A stretch of 64,000 nucleotides of DNA, from positions 14,018,335-14,082,334 of the forward strand of contig OX243821.1 of assembly GCA_945859605.1 (NCBI GenBank). The letters are read 5' to 3'. A program made the translations under genes and the position numbers. The notes beneath the pieces are model-generated. The model worked only from the letters and a program-made list of their open reading frames with translations. It searched no databases and had not been told where the DNA came from. This DNA is from Lumbricus rubellus. Lineage: Eukaryota > Annelida > Clitellata > Crassiclitellata > Lumbricidae. Every line of letters starts with the position of its first letter. The stretch's first letter is position 1. This document shows, one piece after another, positions 25,301 through 32,560 of this stretch.

Positions 25301-28300
25301 GTAGGGACTCGGACTTGGACTCAAACCCCTTTGGACTCGAACTCGACTCGGACTCGGCTTAGCTGGACTCGGTCTCGGACTTGCCTCAGATGGACTCGAC
25401 TACATCACTGATTGAAACTGTTGAAGAAGGGACTAATTTGCATTCTTATTTTATTTTATTTTAGAGCTCATTTTGGGACGTACCATGGCGTAAGATTTTT
25501 AAATCGCCACCTGTGTACGCTCTCGTCATAGCACACTTTGTCTACAACTGGGGAAATTTTTCATTTCTTACAACACTACCACAGTATTTTGCATATGTAT
25601 TGAATTTCAATATAAAAGAGGTAGGTCAGTCATTGGCAACTAACTACGATGTACAAAATTATTATGCATGTTTATAATGTGTTGGTATGTATCTTTGTTG
25701 GTATGCAACTATACATAGTATACATATATGTCAGTAGACAAGTATGTATGTATGTATAATTGTAAGTACCTTTGTTTCTGTTCACTTGATTAGTATTTTT
25801 AAATATGTATCAAGAGTGCTGCATAAGCTAATCTTATTAATCTTAATCTTAGTTGTTTTTAAGTTTTATTAAGAAAAGTATGCAGACTTCAACACACGAG
25901 GAAGAAGAGATAGATAAAACATACAAAGATACAGAAAATAGCGTGGACGGACAAAATGTCCAAGACAAAATGTTCCTGGACAAAAAGTCCCCGGACAAAA
26001 AGTCTCCGGACAAAATGTCCCCAGATAAAATGTCCCTGGACAAAAAAGTCCCCAGACAAAATGTCCGGGGACTTTTGGTTGCAACGGAGTGTGGTTCAAG
26101 CCCCGGGTTGGGAGTTGACATTTAGAGATTTAGATATCTCGGGCTAGCACGCATGGGACGCGGTGGTGCAAGTTGCTGCGGAGCGACCTTGGGTAAGTTG
26201 CTTACCCATCATTGTCTGTGGGGAAGGCAACGGGAAACCACATCACTCATCTCATCTCCAGGTGGCGCAAGCCATAGGACCTGCCTTCGGGCAGAGAACC
26301 ATCATCATCACCTAGAACCCAGCTAGCATCTTGTCACGCTCACATCTGCTGTCTGCAGTTTGGCGCTTGTATCAGGCGGTGCGAATTCGATCACTTGCCG
26401 ACGTTCCTTTCTTCAAGAATTTGTGAATGTACTGCTGGCGTTTCTGACTATCCTTTGCAACCGATCTTTTCAAGAAGGCTGTCTACCTCCAGTAGAGAAA
26501 ATACCATAGGGCTACTGGTTCCAGTTATCAAGCGTGATGGACTAGAATGTATGGTGACGATTCCTGAGGGAAGGCTCGCAGCGGCTTGCCGATCCGAACT
26601 CACCCTTAACATGGGTGTCTCCCGTTCAGCAGGCAATCGAGACGGACTCACTTCCCTTTTTAGTCGACCGCGTTGAACAGACGTCGGTACTTGGTCCAGA
26701 ATGGGTATGACTTTGTCATGAATGCGGTGCCTAAGCTTCACAGACACCCGGTGCCATTGGACCCCTCACTGTCGACCAGGTATATAGTGTCGAAACATGT
26801 TCGCAGTGCGCATGAGCACACGGCAGGAGGGTCTCATCTGCAGCACTCAGTACTAAAATACGGAGGAGGCTAGATGATCCATGGTGGAGAACCCCTCATA
26901 AGTTCACGATTGCCAATCCAAAGACACAGGACGCCCCCGGATAGACATTAGCCACCCAGTCAATGACATCAATTCTAGAATAACAGCAGCCTTTCTTCTC
27001 AAATGGACCGCAGGGGTGCAGACCCATCGGACACCCAGTAGCTTACGTGAGGTTTGGTTCTGCTGCCATAAACCGATGTGTGGAGCTGGATGGCCAACAA
27101 GTCACTGGTGTCTTTGCCGCCCTTAGCGTTTTGTCACACTTTCTTCTTACTTACAGAAAGATTGGACTTCTTGTCACACTCTGCTTTCTCGATCACCACG
27201 AAAGAGGCAGAGTCCGACTTCGACAGAATTGTGTTTTCTCTCTTACAGAAGCGATTGACCCTGAACATTCTAGACTGGGACTGCGATTATGGGTTCGGTA
27301 AACAATCGTTGTGCACTGAAGGCAGACGGGGCTGTGACTCGAGTGTCTTCAGACGGAGAAGTGGGTTGGCGTCCATTCAGACCTGTGAACAAGTAGCGTC
27401 CAGGCCGTGGAAGCCACATTATCACCCAGGATTACCGTGTTCACATCCATGGGAGTTCTGGCACTTTGCAAAAATTTACTACGCTTCTTTTCAGTTGCCT
27501 ACAAATGTTTGCTTGGTTGTACAAAAGTGGTTAATTTTTTAGGTTTGACATTTTGAGGATAATTGTCTTTTATTATATAATTCTTTTTTTAAATTTCCAA
27601 TTTAATACCATTCGATAAGAACGAAGATGAAACTGTATGGAACGCTTCTTGTACTACTGTATGCAGCAGAGTGCTGGTGTATGCGCAGAGAAGATGAGAA
27701 AAGGTCAATGGTGTATGAGCTGCATGCTGCAAAGAATTCTGGGTAGAAGTCGGAGAGACAAGATCTGAAACGAGGTGACTCAGGAGGAGCTGGGACAAAG
27801 GGAAACAGTGGTGGACAAGATCAGAAAAAGTCTCAAAAAGAAGACTCCAGGATTTCAGTTTTTTTGGAGGGGGGGCTGAACTCGCAGAGGAAATTTTCCA
27901 TTTTCATTTGTCAAAATTTCTGATGACCTTTTTTTAGCCATTTGGCTCGTTTTGGGGGGGGGGGCTAAGCATGGAAATATTTGATTTCTACAGGGTGCGC
28001 CAAAAAAAGTAATCCCTACGGTTTTTAGCCCATATTTTGGCCAAACATACAACTTTTTTTAAATTTTTTTTTTAACAACACGTGATTTTATTAAGTCTCA
28101 TCTCAAATAACTGTTGTCAAATGAACTGGGTAGTGCTTCACAACGTGTGTTCAATGTGCCCACCACCAGTGCCAACACTTCTTTTGAGTCTCTTTGCAAA
28201 GTTCTTGATGGACCCGTTGATTAATCTGACAGATTCTTTATTTACCAATTTGATTTGTCATCTTGCTAAGTGACTTCTCAGTGACGTGCAGCTACGCTGG

Positions 28301-31300
28301 TTCCCTGTTAATTTTTTTAAATAGTAATAATAATGATCATCTGGCAATATCAAGGCTATTTGATAACAATTATTTGAGATGAGACTTAATAAAATCGTGT
28401 TTTTGCTACTTTTCGCTGCGTTACGTCTTTGAATCGTCAAAAATCGGGGGTGGCCTCACTAAAAGTGGTGTAACTTTTGTTGTGCTTGAAATATTTTAAT
28501 GAAATCTGGCCATCATGTGTAAATATGAAGTGTCCTTAGGCCTGTAAAATTTCATATCGAAATTCTTACTTTTGGCCAAGATATTGGGGGAAACCTAGTT
28601 TTTGTTGCGTTTCGTTTTTGAATCGCCCAAAAAACGGTGGGTGGCCTCCCTAAAAGTGGCATAGCTTTTGTTCTGTTCCAAATATTTTGTTGAAATTTGG
28701 ACCATTGTACGTAAATATGAATTGTCTTTAAGACTGTAAAGTTTCATTTGAAAATTCGTATGTTTGGCCAAGATATGGGCTAAAAACCGTAGGGGATTAC
28801 TTTTTTTGGCGCACCCTGTACATGGAAAAAATGGATGGCCTTTTTTGTGGGGCTTAGCCCCCCACCTACCGCCGCTAATGAAGAGGAAGAAGAAGAAGAG
28901 GAAGAGGAGAAGGAGGAGGAGGAGGAGTAGAGTGAAAGACAGTGGAAGAGGAGCGGTCAGCTAGATCAGATGTTAACCAGTCAAGGGGCAGAGCAGAGAT
29001 GCCAAAATGATAGACTTTCATAGTTCGAGAGCGTAATAATAGCTAATAGTTAATGATTAATAGTTGTAATAATAATAATAATACAGTATTATTCATTCAT
29101 TCATTCAAGAATTTATATATTGCTTCTTCAAGGGTACTACTCAGAAGCGCTCCCGACTCTAGCACGGCAAAAAAGGACAGTTTTGAGTTTAATATAAAAA
29201 AATCAGTAATAACCCCAGAAAGTAGACGTAGCACCTGTGGGAGCCCATTCCAGACAACTGGGCTGATCACAGAAAAGGCTCTATTCTGCATCGTTGCAGT
29301 TCATGCGAATGGGACCAAGAGCGATCCCTTCTGTGCAGAACGGAGGGGGTGGTGGCCTTGGGTACTTGTGGAGCAACAAAGCTCTCACAAATAGTCAGGG
29401 CAGTTCCAAGCTGACATTGCCTAACTAGAGCAGCGATCCTAAATTCAATGTGCTACCGAGTAGGAAGCCAGTGTAATGTAATGTATTAATAGCAATTGTG
29501 ATAATTATTATAAATTTTTATATAAGGCATTTTCTTTTTGCTTTAATTTAACTACGTTTCTTAGTTTATATTGTTTCGCTGTATCTTTATGTATTTTAGA
29601 ATGGTTTATTATCATCATTACCATATCTTGCGATGTGGTTGTGTATGCTTTTAACTGGAGTGTCATGTGACTTTTTGATGACACGTAACCTCTTGTCTGT
29701 CACCAATATCAGGAAACTTATGATGAGTATTAGTATGTAGCTGCAGCATTATCTAAATTTGTTAGATTCTGATCAGGTTTTAATATCTTTTTTAATATAA
29801 GCTTACTACTGTAATACAACATGAAGGCGATTACTTCACATGTGAGATTGAACTACGTGAGACTTGGTGAAGCGAAAGGCACAACATGAGGGTCGTCACG
29901 TACATGAGGACGACCAAGAAGGAAATGATTGGATAACATCAGAATGACGACTGAACTCAAAACAGCGGAACTGATGAAGAGTTCATTTATCGCAGTTTAT
30001 TCTCGTGATTAACGTGTTAAATTATTTTGGCCAATTAGTCCAATTAAAAATCTTATTTACGATTAAATTTTAATTGCAATGTTAGGATAAAAACGGTGTC
30101 TGAATTGTAAATATCGATGAATATTTACTATTTATTTTCATATTTACAAAATGGGTCCCTTTTTTACTGCGAATCAAAGCCTTTATCTTCAAATGATGAT
30201 TGCTTGTAGTTTTAAGCAGCACTTGGATATTAAAGTAGCACTGTCCTACCTGCATGGTAGCTATCAAAGAACGAGATTCATGCAACTTATATGTTAAAAT
30301 AGACGGGTGTCATTGTTTTAGGTTTCTTGGGAGGTTGTGCCTTCATTATTGCTACTGGATATGCGGGATGTAACAATGCTCTGGCTGTCACTCTATTCAC
30401 TATCAGTATTGGCCTTTCTGGAGTATCGTGGGGAGGATGGAGTGTAAACCACTTGGACCTTGCGCCTCCTTTTGCTGGTAAGGTTTTACCGGTATTTCAA
30501 CTGTTACAATCACTTGTTAAACTTACCAATACAAACACAGACCTATTAAACTCTCTGTTACTGTTGATTGTTCATTGACGTAAACTGTTTGAGGATTCCA
30601 TTTCTCTTGCATCTTGTTCTCTCATGAATCATTCCTACGCTGACGATTTCCAGGTTTCAGAACCATACAACACCACACACCACACTACTGTTTTTATCAT
30701 TCGTTTCTTGAGGTTTCTGTTTAGCTTTCCTCGTAGCAGACTTTCTCTTTTCGTAAACGCTTCTTTTCCCATTGCAATCCTCCTTCTGATTTCCTTATGA
30801 CATTTAGCATCTGTTGGGATCACGCTTCCCATGTAGCAAAATTCCAGAGAAGGCGAGGGCTAGTGGAATGGGAGTGAACTAGTGAGGAATAAAACCTCCT
30901 TTTAGTCGTAGCCAAAAGGTGATGATACTTGTTTGTACCCGATTGAGCAGTTGACAATCACTGGTTAGCTTGTACGAGCACTCAAGGCATCAAAGGAAAG
31001 ACTTGACAACCTGGGGTTAGGAATTGTACCAAAGATTGTTTGAGTGAGAGCCAGATTTGTTAATAGTAGGAGCATGCTTGTCAAGAAGCAAGGAGAGAGT
31101 GTTATTGTAGGACAGCAGAGTGTCATCGAGAGAGGATGGAGGATTTAGAGTGCATGACGTCTGAAGAGGAGAGATCTTTTGTGAAGACTTTGATGTTTAT
31201 GGAACTGATCATGATGCGGTGAAAAGAATGAGAAACGGGATGAGGTCGTGGAGCAATAATGTGTTAAGGCTTGTGTTTTTTTCATATGACACAATTGGCA

Positions 31301-32560
31301 CATCACAGTTCTATGAGCTAAGCCTATTCTTATATTAATTGTTTATTTGTTTTTATACAGGAACACTTATGGGTATTACAAATGGACTTGCAGGAATATC
31401 AGGAATAATCGGACCAGTTGTTGTAGCTAAATTCACGAAATATGATGTAAGTGGCAGCTGTTTACTTTTTGTAGTCATTTACATAGTTTAGTGGATCCCT
31501 TAGCAAGGTAAGGGACGTGCTGGTCAAAAGCGCCATTTTATCTTATGTTATCTAGATTGCTGACACTCAGCGGTTAAAGTGGTTTGGGTGAGAAGTGGGA
31601 GCGCCAACTGTGAGCAGTGGGAACGCTGATGAAATTTTATTGGGAACACCCATGTGTCAAAGGTTCCATGCATGGTGAGCAGTAGGAATGCAAGCCAAGA
31701 AATTTGAGAGCAGTGGGAACGCCGTTCCCATGCATTTCCACCCACTTTAAACCCTGCTGACACTTCATGTCTTTGTAGAATCCACTTGATCCAGATCAAG
31801 AAAGTGAACAGACAATAATCTCCCAGATAAACGCCCTGGATAGGACATAATTTTATTTGATTATACAAAACACTTAGTAGAATATGTTCAGATGTTTATA
31901 TGTGTATATTTATACATGAAAATCATACATGTATATCCAAAATTATCTCAAGTTAAGACCAAAATAACATTAACAAGTCTTAACAATCTTAACCATCTTA
32001 ACCGTCGCCTGGAACGAAAACATACCGACGTTCAGGCGACCTCTCTATTTTGAATATACTCAGAACTATGACAGCCAACTTCTTTCATCCAAAAAACGCT
32101 ACTCGTCGTCATCTCTTATCCACCCAATTCATCAAACCCTCAAAATCTTTGGAAATTGTAAATTATTTTCTTCACCACGGCTCCTATCACCCCCTCCCTG
32201 TATATGGTCTAATGCATGGATTTATAAACCAATAGCATAGACTTGTGATTTTACGGTTACTTTAAAATTAGTGCTTTTTTCTTTCAGCAAACAAGAGCTG
32301 CATGGTTGAAATTCTTCTACATAACTGGAGCTATATATCTTTTTGGAACTATCGTGTACGTTGTGTTCGGATCAGGGAAACGGCAAGAATGGGGCTATCT
32401 ACCTGCAGAAGATACAACAACCACAGAAGCAGCTAAAACAGACACAGGAGCAGCCACGCCAGCCACAGCAACAGCCACACCAGCCACAGAAACAGTCACA
32501 CCAACCACAGCAACAGCCAGACCAGCCACAGGAACAACTGAAACGGAGGAATCGAAATAA
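6094..32560 (+). CDS. SLC17A5-like: Sialin-like SLC17 family anion transporter, 12 coding exons, 552 aa
   Basis: Member of the SLC17 branch of the major facilitator superfamily (sialin, vesicular glutamate and phosphate transporters): 12-helix, H+- or Na+-coupled anion carriers of lysosomal, vesicular or plasma membranes. Coding exons: 6094-6097, 8095-8220, 12632-12822, 15005-15241, 17041-17128, 18935-19021, 20420-20547, 25465-25620, 29600-29726, 30322-30477, 31361-31446, 32288-32560. All junctions obey GT-AG and phases agree, giving 1659 nt with no stop before the TAA. The family signatures are in order: '[14 protein letters not shown]' in helix 1, '[15 protein letters not shown]', '[14 protein letters not shown]', '[16 protein letters not shown]', '[17 protein letters not shown]', '[12 protein letters not shown]'. 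The first luminal loop carries two N-glycosylation motifs (NATY, NHSE). The N-terminus (~40 residues) is hydrophilic, and the C-terminus is an unusual Thr/Ala/Pro-rich tail. Intact as read. Sialin versus another SLC17 subtype cannot be settled by eye. Confidence 0.93.
6340..6782 (-). mobile_element. RTE-like LINE, 3' end with (ATG)n tail
   Basis: The minus strand encodes '[18 protein letters not shown]', '[12 protein letters not shown]' and '[15 protein letters not shown]', the C-terminal domain of RTE-like reverse transcriptases (YGxExW ... RGRP). The 3' tail is a short ATG/ATC repeat at 6340-6361. 5'-truncated; lies in SLC17 intron 1. Confidence 0.8.
6875..7010 (+). mobile_element. RTE-like LINE fragment
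   Basis: The plus strand reads '[17 protein letters not shown]', homologous to '[17 protein letters not shown]' encoded on the minus strand at about 13025. Short 3' remnant only. Confidence 0.6.
7390..7840 (+). mobile_element. RTE-like LINE fragment, C-terminal RT region
   Basis: The plus strand encodes '[17 protein letters not shown]', '[13 protein letters not shown]' and '[16 protein letters not shown]', again the RTE-type C-terminal domain. 5'-truncated and ending at a stop near 7780. Lies in SLC17 intron 1. Confidence 0.75.
7855..8006 (+). repeat. LINE/SINE 3' end with 'gtgctatataaattc' and GAAC/GAAT tail
   Basis: Ends in 'gaggtgctatataaattctc' followed by a GAAC/GAAT tail. The G(C/T)GCTATATAAAT motif is shared with ends near 18080, 20830, 29100 and 44112 and seems to be a common 3' terminus of CR1-like elements here. 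Confidence 0.6.
8095..8220 (+). CDS. SLC17A5-like: SLC17 gene, coding exon 2 (hydrophilic N-terminus)
   Basis: Preceded by 'tttctatttgtag' and followed by GTGAGTTA. Encodes a Lys/Glu/Pro/Ala-rich cytosolic tail beginning '[20 protein letters not shown]' with no membrane segment. Ends in phase 1. Confidence 0.8.
8725..9895. mobile_element. Mariner-type MITE with long inverted repeats, copy A
   Basis: Bounded by 'cagggtgcgccaaaaaa' and its complement 'ttttttggcgcaccctg', each flanked by TA (8723-8724, 9896-9897), the Tc1/mariner target duplication. Most of the 1171 bp is itself inverted: segments containing 'ccacccacggttttttgacg' recur on the opposite strand. No transposase is visible. Lies in SLC17 intron 2. 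Confidence 0.85.
10245..10855. repeat. Imperfect inverted-repeat region
   Basis: Sequence at 10345-10415 ('gtttatggcttattcctttc', 'ccttaaactga') is the approximate complement of 10790-10850, and a 'ggagaacc..agtcagtccaag' stretch occurs directly at about 10280 and 10751. It looks like a decayed foldback or MITE; family unknown. Confidence 0.45.
10905..11305. repeat. 400-bp C/T-only-like polypyrimidine tract
   Basis: Almost purely C, T and occasional A on the plus strand (CCCCTCC-type words). Long overlapping open frames (Pro/Ser/Leu-rich) are compositional artefacts. Lies in SLC17 intron 2. Confidence 0.9.
11306..11460 (+). repeat. Dispersed repeat sharing 'agtagcgctttag'
   Basis: Begins 'ccccgcgcttagctttcaag' and matches the block near 3405-3450 ('ccccgagcttggctttcgag'). 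Unclassified. Confidence 0.5.
11461..12631. other. Intronic sequence, nothing firmly recognised
   Basis: SLC17 intron 2. A stretch at 11655-11800 with 'tttgccattgccttcccctgg' resembles a common SINE/LINE segment seen in complement near 26215. One 'gccgccatcttgg' word at 11938 recalls the foldback arms near 58.7 kb. Confidence 0.35.
12632..12822 (+). CDS. SLC17A5-like: SLC17 gene, coding exon 3 (helix 1 and first luminal loop)
   Basis: Acceptor 'gatctttgcag', donor GTGAGT. Encodes '[20 protein letters not shown]', typical of SLC17 helix 1, then a charged loop with NATY and NHSE glycosylation motifs. Confidence 0.92.
12893..13635 (-). mobile_element. RTE-like LINE, 3' half with (GAA)n tail
   Basis: The minus strand reads in pieces '[17 protein letters not shown]', '[16 protein letters not shown]' and '[20 protein letters not shown]', the region downstream of the RT active site. 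Several frameshifts. The tail is GAAGAAGAAGAAGATG (minus strand) at about 12895. The 5' half of the same element lies inverted at 13675-14215. Confidence 0.85.
13675..14215 (+). mobile_element. RTE-like LINE, inverted 5' half (RT core)
   Basis: Open over 170 codons: '[15 protein letters not shown]', '[14 protein letters not shown]', '[16 protein letters not shown]', then the active-site box 'LRFADDQAM'. It ends with codons resembling 'SMNYDMK', the same peptide with which the minus-strand 3' half begins (about 13600). This is the signature of twin-primed 5' inversion during retrotransposition. Confidence 0.85.
14235..14390 (-). mobile_element. CR1/L2-like LINE fragment
   Basis: 'aaccttgggcagaccaat' and 'gaattacagtagtcaatt' match the minus-strand LINE at 350-395 (the coding region for S-R-I-D-Y-C-N). 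About 150 bp. Confidence 0.65.
14395..14775 (-). repeat. G-rich repeat family copy (complement of 62980-64000)
   Basis: On the minus strand it begins with 'ggttaagtctgtgtgtttg', contains 'ccacagttttgaagcaatcg' and then G-rich words ending in 'ggtgtaccggtggatgtcgg'. The plus-strand copy at the right end of the window has the same order. No protein coding; superfamily not recognised. Confidence 0.7.
15005..15241 (+). CDS. SLC17A5-like: SLC17 gene, coding exon 4 (helices 2-4)
   Basis: Acceptor 'tttctttcttttag', donor GTACAG; 79 codons in phase 0. Contains '[19 protein letters not shown]' and '[11 protein letters not shown]', the helix 2 and helix 4 signatures of the family. Confidence 0.95.
15360..15580 (+). 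repeat. tRNA-derived SINE
   Basis: A box A-like 'tggcgcaatggataacatg' and box B-like 'gagttcgagctcc' are spaced as in a tRNA, followed by a ~150-bp tail ending 'cagtgcatcttgcaggcg'. The cloverleaf is imperfect, so this is a SINE rather than a tRNA gene. Confidence 0.6.
15582..16255 (-). mobile_element. RTE-like LINE, 3' half with (ATG)n tail
   Basis: The minus strand encodes '[20 protein letters not shown]', '[20 protein letters not shown]' and '[20 protein letters not shown]', the C-terminal RT domain. A frame change follows the LLYGA motif. The TGATGATGATG tail at about 15583-15595 resembles that of the copy at 6340. Lies in SLC17 intron 4. Confidence 0.8.
16262..16305. repeat. (ATT)n microsatellite
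   Basis: About 14 perfect ATT units with one ATTGTT variant at the end. Confidence 0.9.
16440..16600 (+). repeat. Dispersed repeat (shared with ~33400-33580)
   Basis: The layout 'tttacgttggtggg...ggcttgggacaggcacagg' is echoed at 33440-33540. Unclassified and diverged. Confidence 0.35.
16654..16763. repeat. 13-bp minisatellite (GAGAGNGAGCAAA)
   Basis: About eight tandem copies of a 13-bp unit. The fifth position of the unit is T in the first and last copies and G in the middle ones. Lies in SLC17 intron 4. Confidence 0.9.
17041..17128 (+). CDS. SLC17A5-like: SLC17 gene, coding exon 5
   Basis: Acceptor 'atatttttag', donor GTTTGT. Encodes '[20 protein letters not shown]', the conserved segment after helix 4, where family members have W-x-P-x-E-R. 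Ends in phase 1. Confidence 0.93.
17217..18478. mobile_element. Probable decayed hAT element
   Basis: The left end 'caatggatttcaaccttttt' and right end 'ccggttgaaaatcactg' are near-complementary and resemble hAT-Charlie termini. Both subterminal regions contain 'cagaaccc' motifs. The target duplication is not convincing and no transposase is visible. Occupies most of SLC17 intron 5. Confidence 0.45.
18060..18192 (+). repeat. LINE/SINE 3' end plus (CATA)n microsatellite
   Basis: 'aaggcgctatataaatgatc' is followed directly by ~90 bp of perfect CATA repeat. The repeat appears to be the expanded tail of the retroelement. Confidence 0.75.
18515..18615 (-). mobile_element. RTE-like LINE 3' end
   Basis: 'cttctggttctctgcccctag' and 'gcaggttcggctgtccaatg' match the 3' end of the element at 12905-12945. 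About 100 bp. Confidence 0.6.
18935..19021 (+). CDS. SLC17A5-like: SLC17 gene, coding exon 6
   Basis: Acceptor 'gaatttttttcag', donor GTAACT. Encodes '[20 protein letters not shown]' and 'GWESSFYLS', matching helices 5-6 of SLC17 proteins. Confidence 0.93.
19235..19345 (-). repeat. LINE/SINE 3' end and (TTA)n tract
   Basis: Contains the complement of the tail type 'atagcgcctcttcaaggg' with ATTCA-like repeats on its left, and a TTA microsatellite at about 19310-19340. Confidence 0.5.
19425..19622 (+). repeat. SINE of the 'GCGTGGTGGTGTAGTG' type
   Basis: Opens with 'ggggcgtggtggtgtagtg' (box A-like). Continues through 'agcaagtccttcacttgc' and 'gtgaaactccgatgcag', and ends 'ggggcactatagcaaaaacg' with an A-rich tail. 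Same family as 47725-47965. Confidence 0.65.
19635..19835 (-). mobile_element. CR1/L2-like LINE fragment
   Basis: 'gcagagctcagaacacgttc' and 'gcaatagtcaagtctggtgg' follow the order of the minus-strand LINE at 320-400 (the Y-C-N region). Diverged. Confidence 0.5.
20420..20547 (+). CDS. SLC17A5-like: SLC17 gene, coding exon 7
   Basis: Acceptor 'gattgtattttcag', donor GTAAGA. Encodes '[19 protein letters not shown]' followed by the cytosolic loop with '[12 protein letters not shown]', equivalent to the H-P-x-I-S-x-x-E motif of the family. Confidence 0.94.
20640..20850 (+). mobile_element. CR1/L2-like LINE 3' end
   Basis: The plus strand reads '[17 protein letters not shown]', matching the F-x-W-N-x-L-P motif near the C-terminus of this LINE class, then 'ggcactatataaattcatg'. 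Lies in SLC17 intron 7. Confidence 0.65.
20885..21300. repeat. Degenerate GGAACAT/AGAACAT satellite
   Basis: About 400 bp of loosely repeated 'gaacatggaacat' words. The same word in complement makes the short array at 57727-57834. Confidence 0.8.
21301..23270. other. SLC17 intron 7 sequence with possible hAT ends
   Basis: 'cagggccggattaacc' at 21302 and 'gtttgggaaacgc' near 22660 look like separate hAT-type termini without clear partners. No gene recognised. Confidence 0.35.
23277..25211 (+). mobile_element. Mariner element with dead transposase, interrupted by a hAT
   Basis: Termini 'cagggtggcccaaaaaaagt' and the complement 'actttttttgggccaccctg' are flanked by TA (23275-23276, 25212-25213). 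Plus-strand pieces resemble a mariner transposase: '[14 protein letters not shown]' (first catalytic Asp region) at about 23560, then after the hAT insertion '[20 protein letters not shown]' at about 24840-24890. Stops and frameshifts make it non-functional. Lies in SLC17 intron 7. Confidence 0.88.
23811..24696. mobile_element. Non-autonomous hAT element, 886 bp, with 8-bp target duplication
   Basis: Ends 'cagtgctgtccaacctgcgg' and 'aaggttggacagcactg' are complementary. The flanking octamer TTCTAAGG is at 23803-23810 and 24697-24704, the hAT hallmark. No transposase. Inserted inside the mariner, so younger than it. Confidence 0.93.
25465..25620 (+). CDS. SLC17A5-like: SLC17 gene, coding exon 8
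   Basis: Acceptor 'ttttattttattttag', donor GTAGGT; 52 codons. Encodes '[20 protein letters not shown]' and '[12 protein letters not shown]', helix 7 and its lead-in. Confidence 0.94.
25951..26074. repeat. Tandem array of palindromic GGACAAAATGTCC units
   Basis: About eight units of 15-17 bp, each a small palindrome (GGAC-AAAAT-GTCC) with AAAAT/AAAAA/AGAC variants. The array encodes repetitive peptides on both strands only because of its periodicity. Lies in SLC17 intron 8. Confidence 0.9.
26150..26315 (+). repeat. SINE with (ATC)n tail
   Basis: Starts 'cacgcatgggacgcggtgg', includes 'ggggaaggcaacgggaaacc' and 'gaccttgggtaagttgc', and ends 'cagagaaccatcatcatcac'. The ATC tail is that of the local RTE-like LINEs, which may mobilise it. 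Confidence 0.65.
26316..27560. other. Unclassified, GC-richer, possible decayed retroelement
   Basis: Base composition is higher in GC than the surrounding intron and short open frames occur on both strands. I could not match any of them to a family. The complement reads '[18 protein letters not shown]' near 26455-26510, faintly like a DIRS/Gypsy-type RT lead-in, not enough for a call. Confidence 0.3.
27600..27845 (+). mobile_element. RTE-like LINE fragment
   Basis: '[20 protein letters not shown]' is the L-Y-G-x-E-x-W region of RTE-like RTs. Stops follow. Lies in SLC17 intron 8. Confidence 0.6.
27991..28818. mobile_element. Mariner-type MITE with long inverted repeats, copy B
   Basis: Same termini as copy A ('cagggtgcgccaaaaaaagt' and complement) with flanking TA at 27989-27990 and 28819-28820. 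At 828 bp it lacks part of the left arm of copy A and shares the central 'cccaccaccagtgccaacac' block. Lies in SLC17 intron 8. Confidence 0.88.
28878..28935. repeat. GA-rich purine tract
   Basis: AAGAAGAAGAGGAAGAGG-type simple sequence. Confidence 0.8.
29085..29480 (-). mobile_element. CR1/L2-like LINE 3' end with (TGAA)n tail
   Basis: The minus strand reads '[20 protein letters not shown]', the S-x-x-x-W-N-x-L-P motif of this LINE, and ends in 'gcaatatataaattcttgaa' with TGAA repeats. Lies in SLC17 intron 8, just upstream of exon 9. Confidence 0.75.
29600..29726 (+). CDS. SLC17A5-like: SLC17 gene, coding exon 9
   Basis: Acceptor 'atgtattttag', donor GTATTA (weaker). Encodes '[20 protein letters not shown]' and '[10 protein letters not shown]', matching the helix 8 region and the N-x-R-K motif of the family. 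Ends in phase 1. Confidence 0.92.
30322..30477 (+). CDS. SLC17A5-like: SLC17 gene, coding exon 10
   Basis: Acceptor 'cattgttttag', donor GTAAGG. Encodes helices 9-10 with '[20 protein letters not shown]', the most diagnostic SLC17 motif (N-H-L-D-x-A-P). Confidence 0.95.
30598..30845 (-). mobile_element. RTE-like LINE fragment
   Basis: The minus strand encodes '[20 protein letters not shown]' and '[20 protein letters not shown]', the same region as the minus-strand element at 12893-13635. Lies in SLC17 intron 10. Confidence 0.75.
31361..31446 (+). CDS. SLC17A5-like: SLC17 gene, coding exon 11
   Basis: Acceptor 'gtttttatacag', donor GTAAGT. Encodes '[19 protein letters not shown]', helix 11 of the family. 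Confidence 0.95.
31568..31756. mobile_element. 189-bp hAT MITE with 8-bp target duplication
   Basis: Ends 'cagcggttaaagtgg' and 'ccactttaaaccctg' are near-complementary (CAG...CTG). The octamer CTGACACT flanks it at 31560-31567 and 31757-31764. Lies in SLC17 intron 11. Confidence 0.88.
32288..32560 (+). CDS. SLC17A5-like: SLC17 gene, terminal coding exon 12
   Basis: Acceptor 'tttttctttcag', stop TAA at 32558-32560. Encodes helix 12 ('[20 protein letters not shown]'), the G-x-x-Q-x-W motif as 'GKRQEWG', then ~50 residues of Thr/Ala/Pro-rich low-complexity tail that includes several TPAT-like repeats. The tail is read in the same frame as the helix, so it is part of the protein. Confidence 0.93.
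   Translation, partial: QTRAAWLKFFYITGAIYLFGTIVYVVFGSGKRQEWGYLPAEDTTTTEAAKTDTGAATPATATATPATETVTPTTATARPATGTTETEESK

Noticed and set aside
25951..26074. CRISPR array
   Set aside because: Repeats are contiguous without spacers, and the genome is animal.
25853..26125. Repetitive '[12 protein letters not shown]' protein
   Set aside because: Made by the GGACAAAATGTCC tandem array; the opposite strand is equally open.
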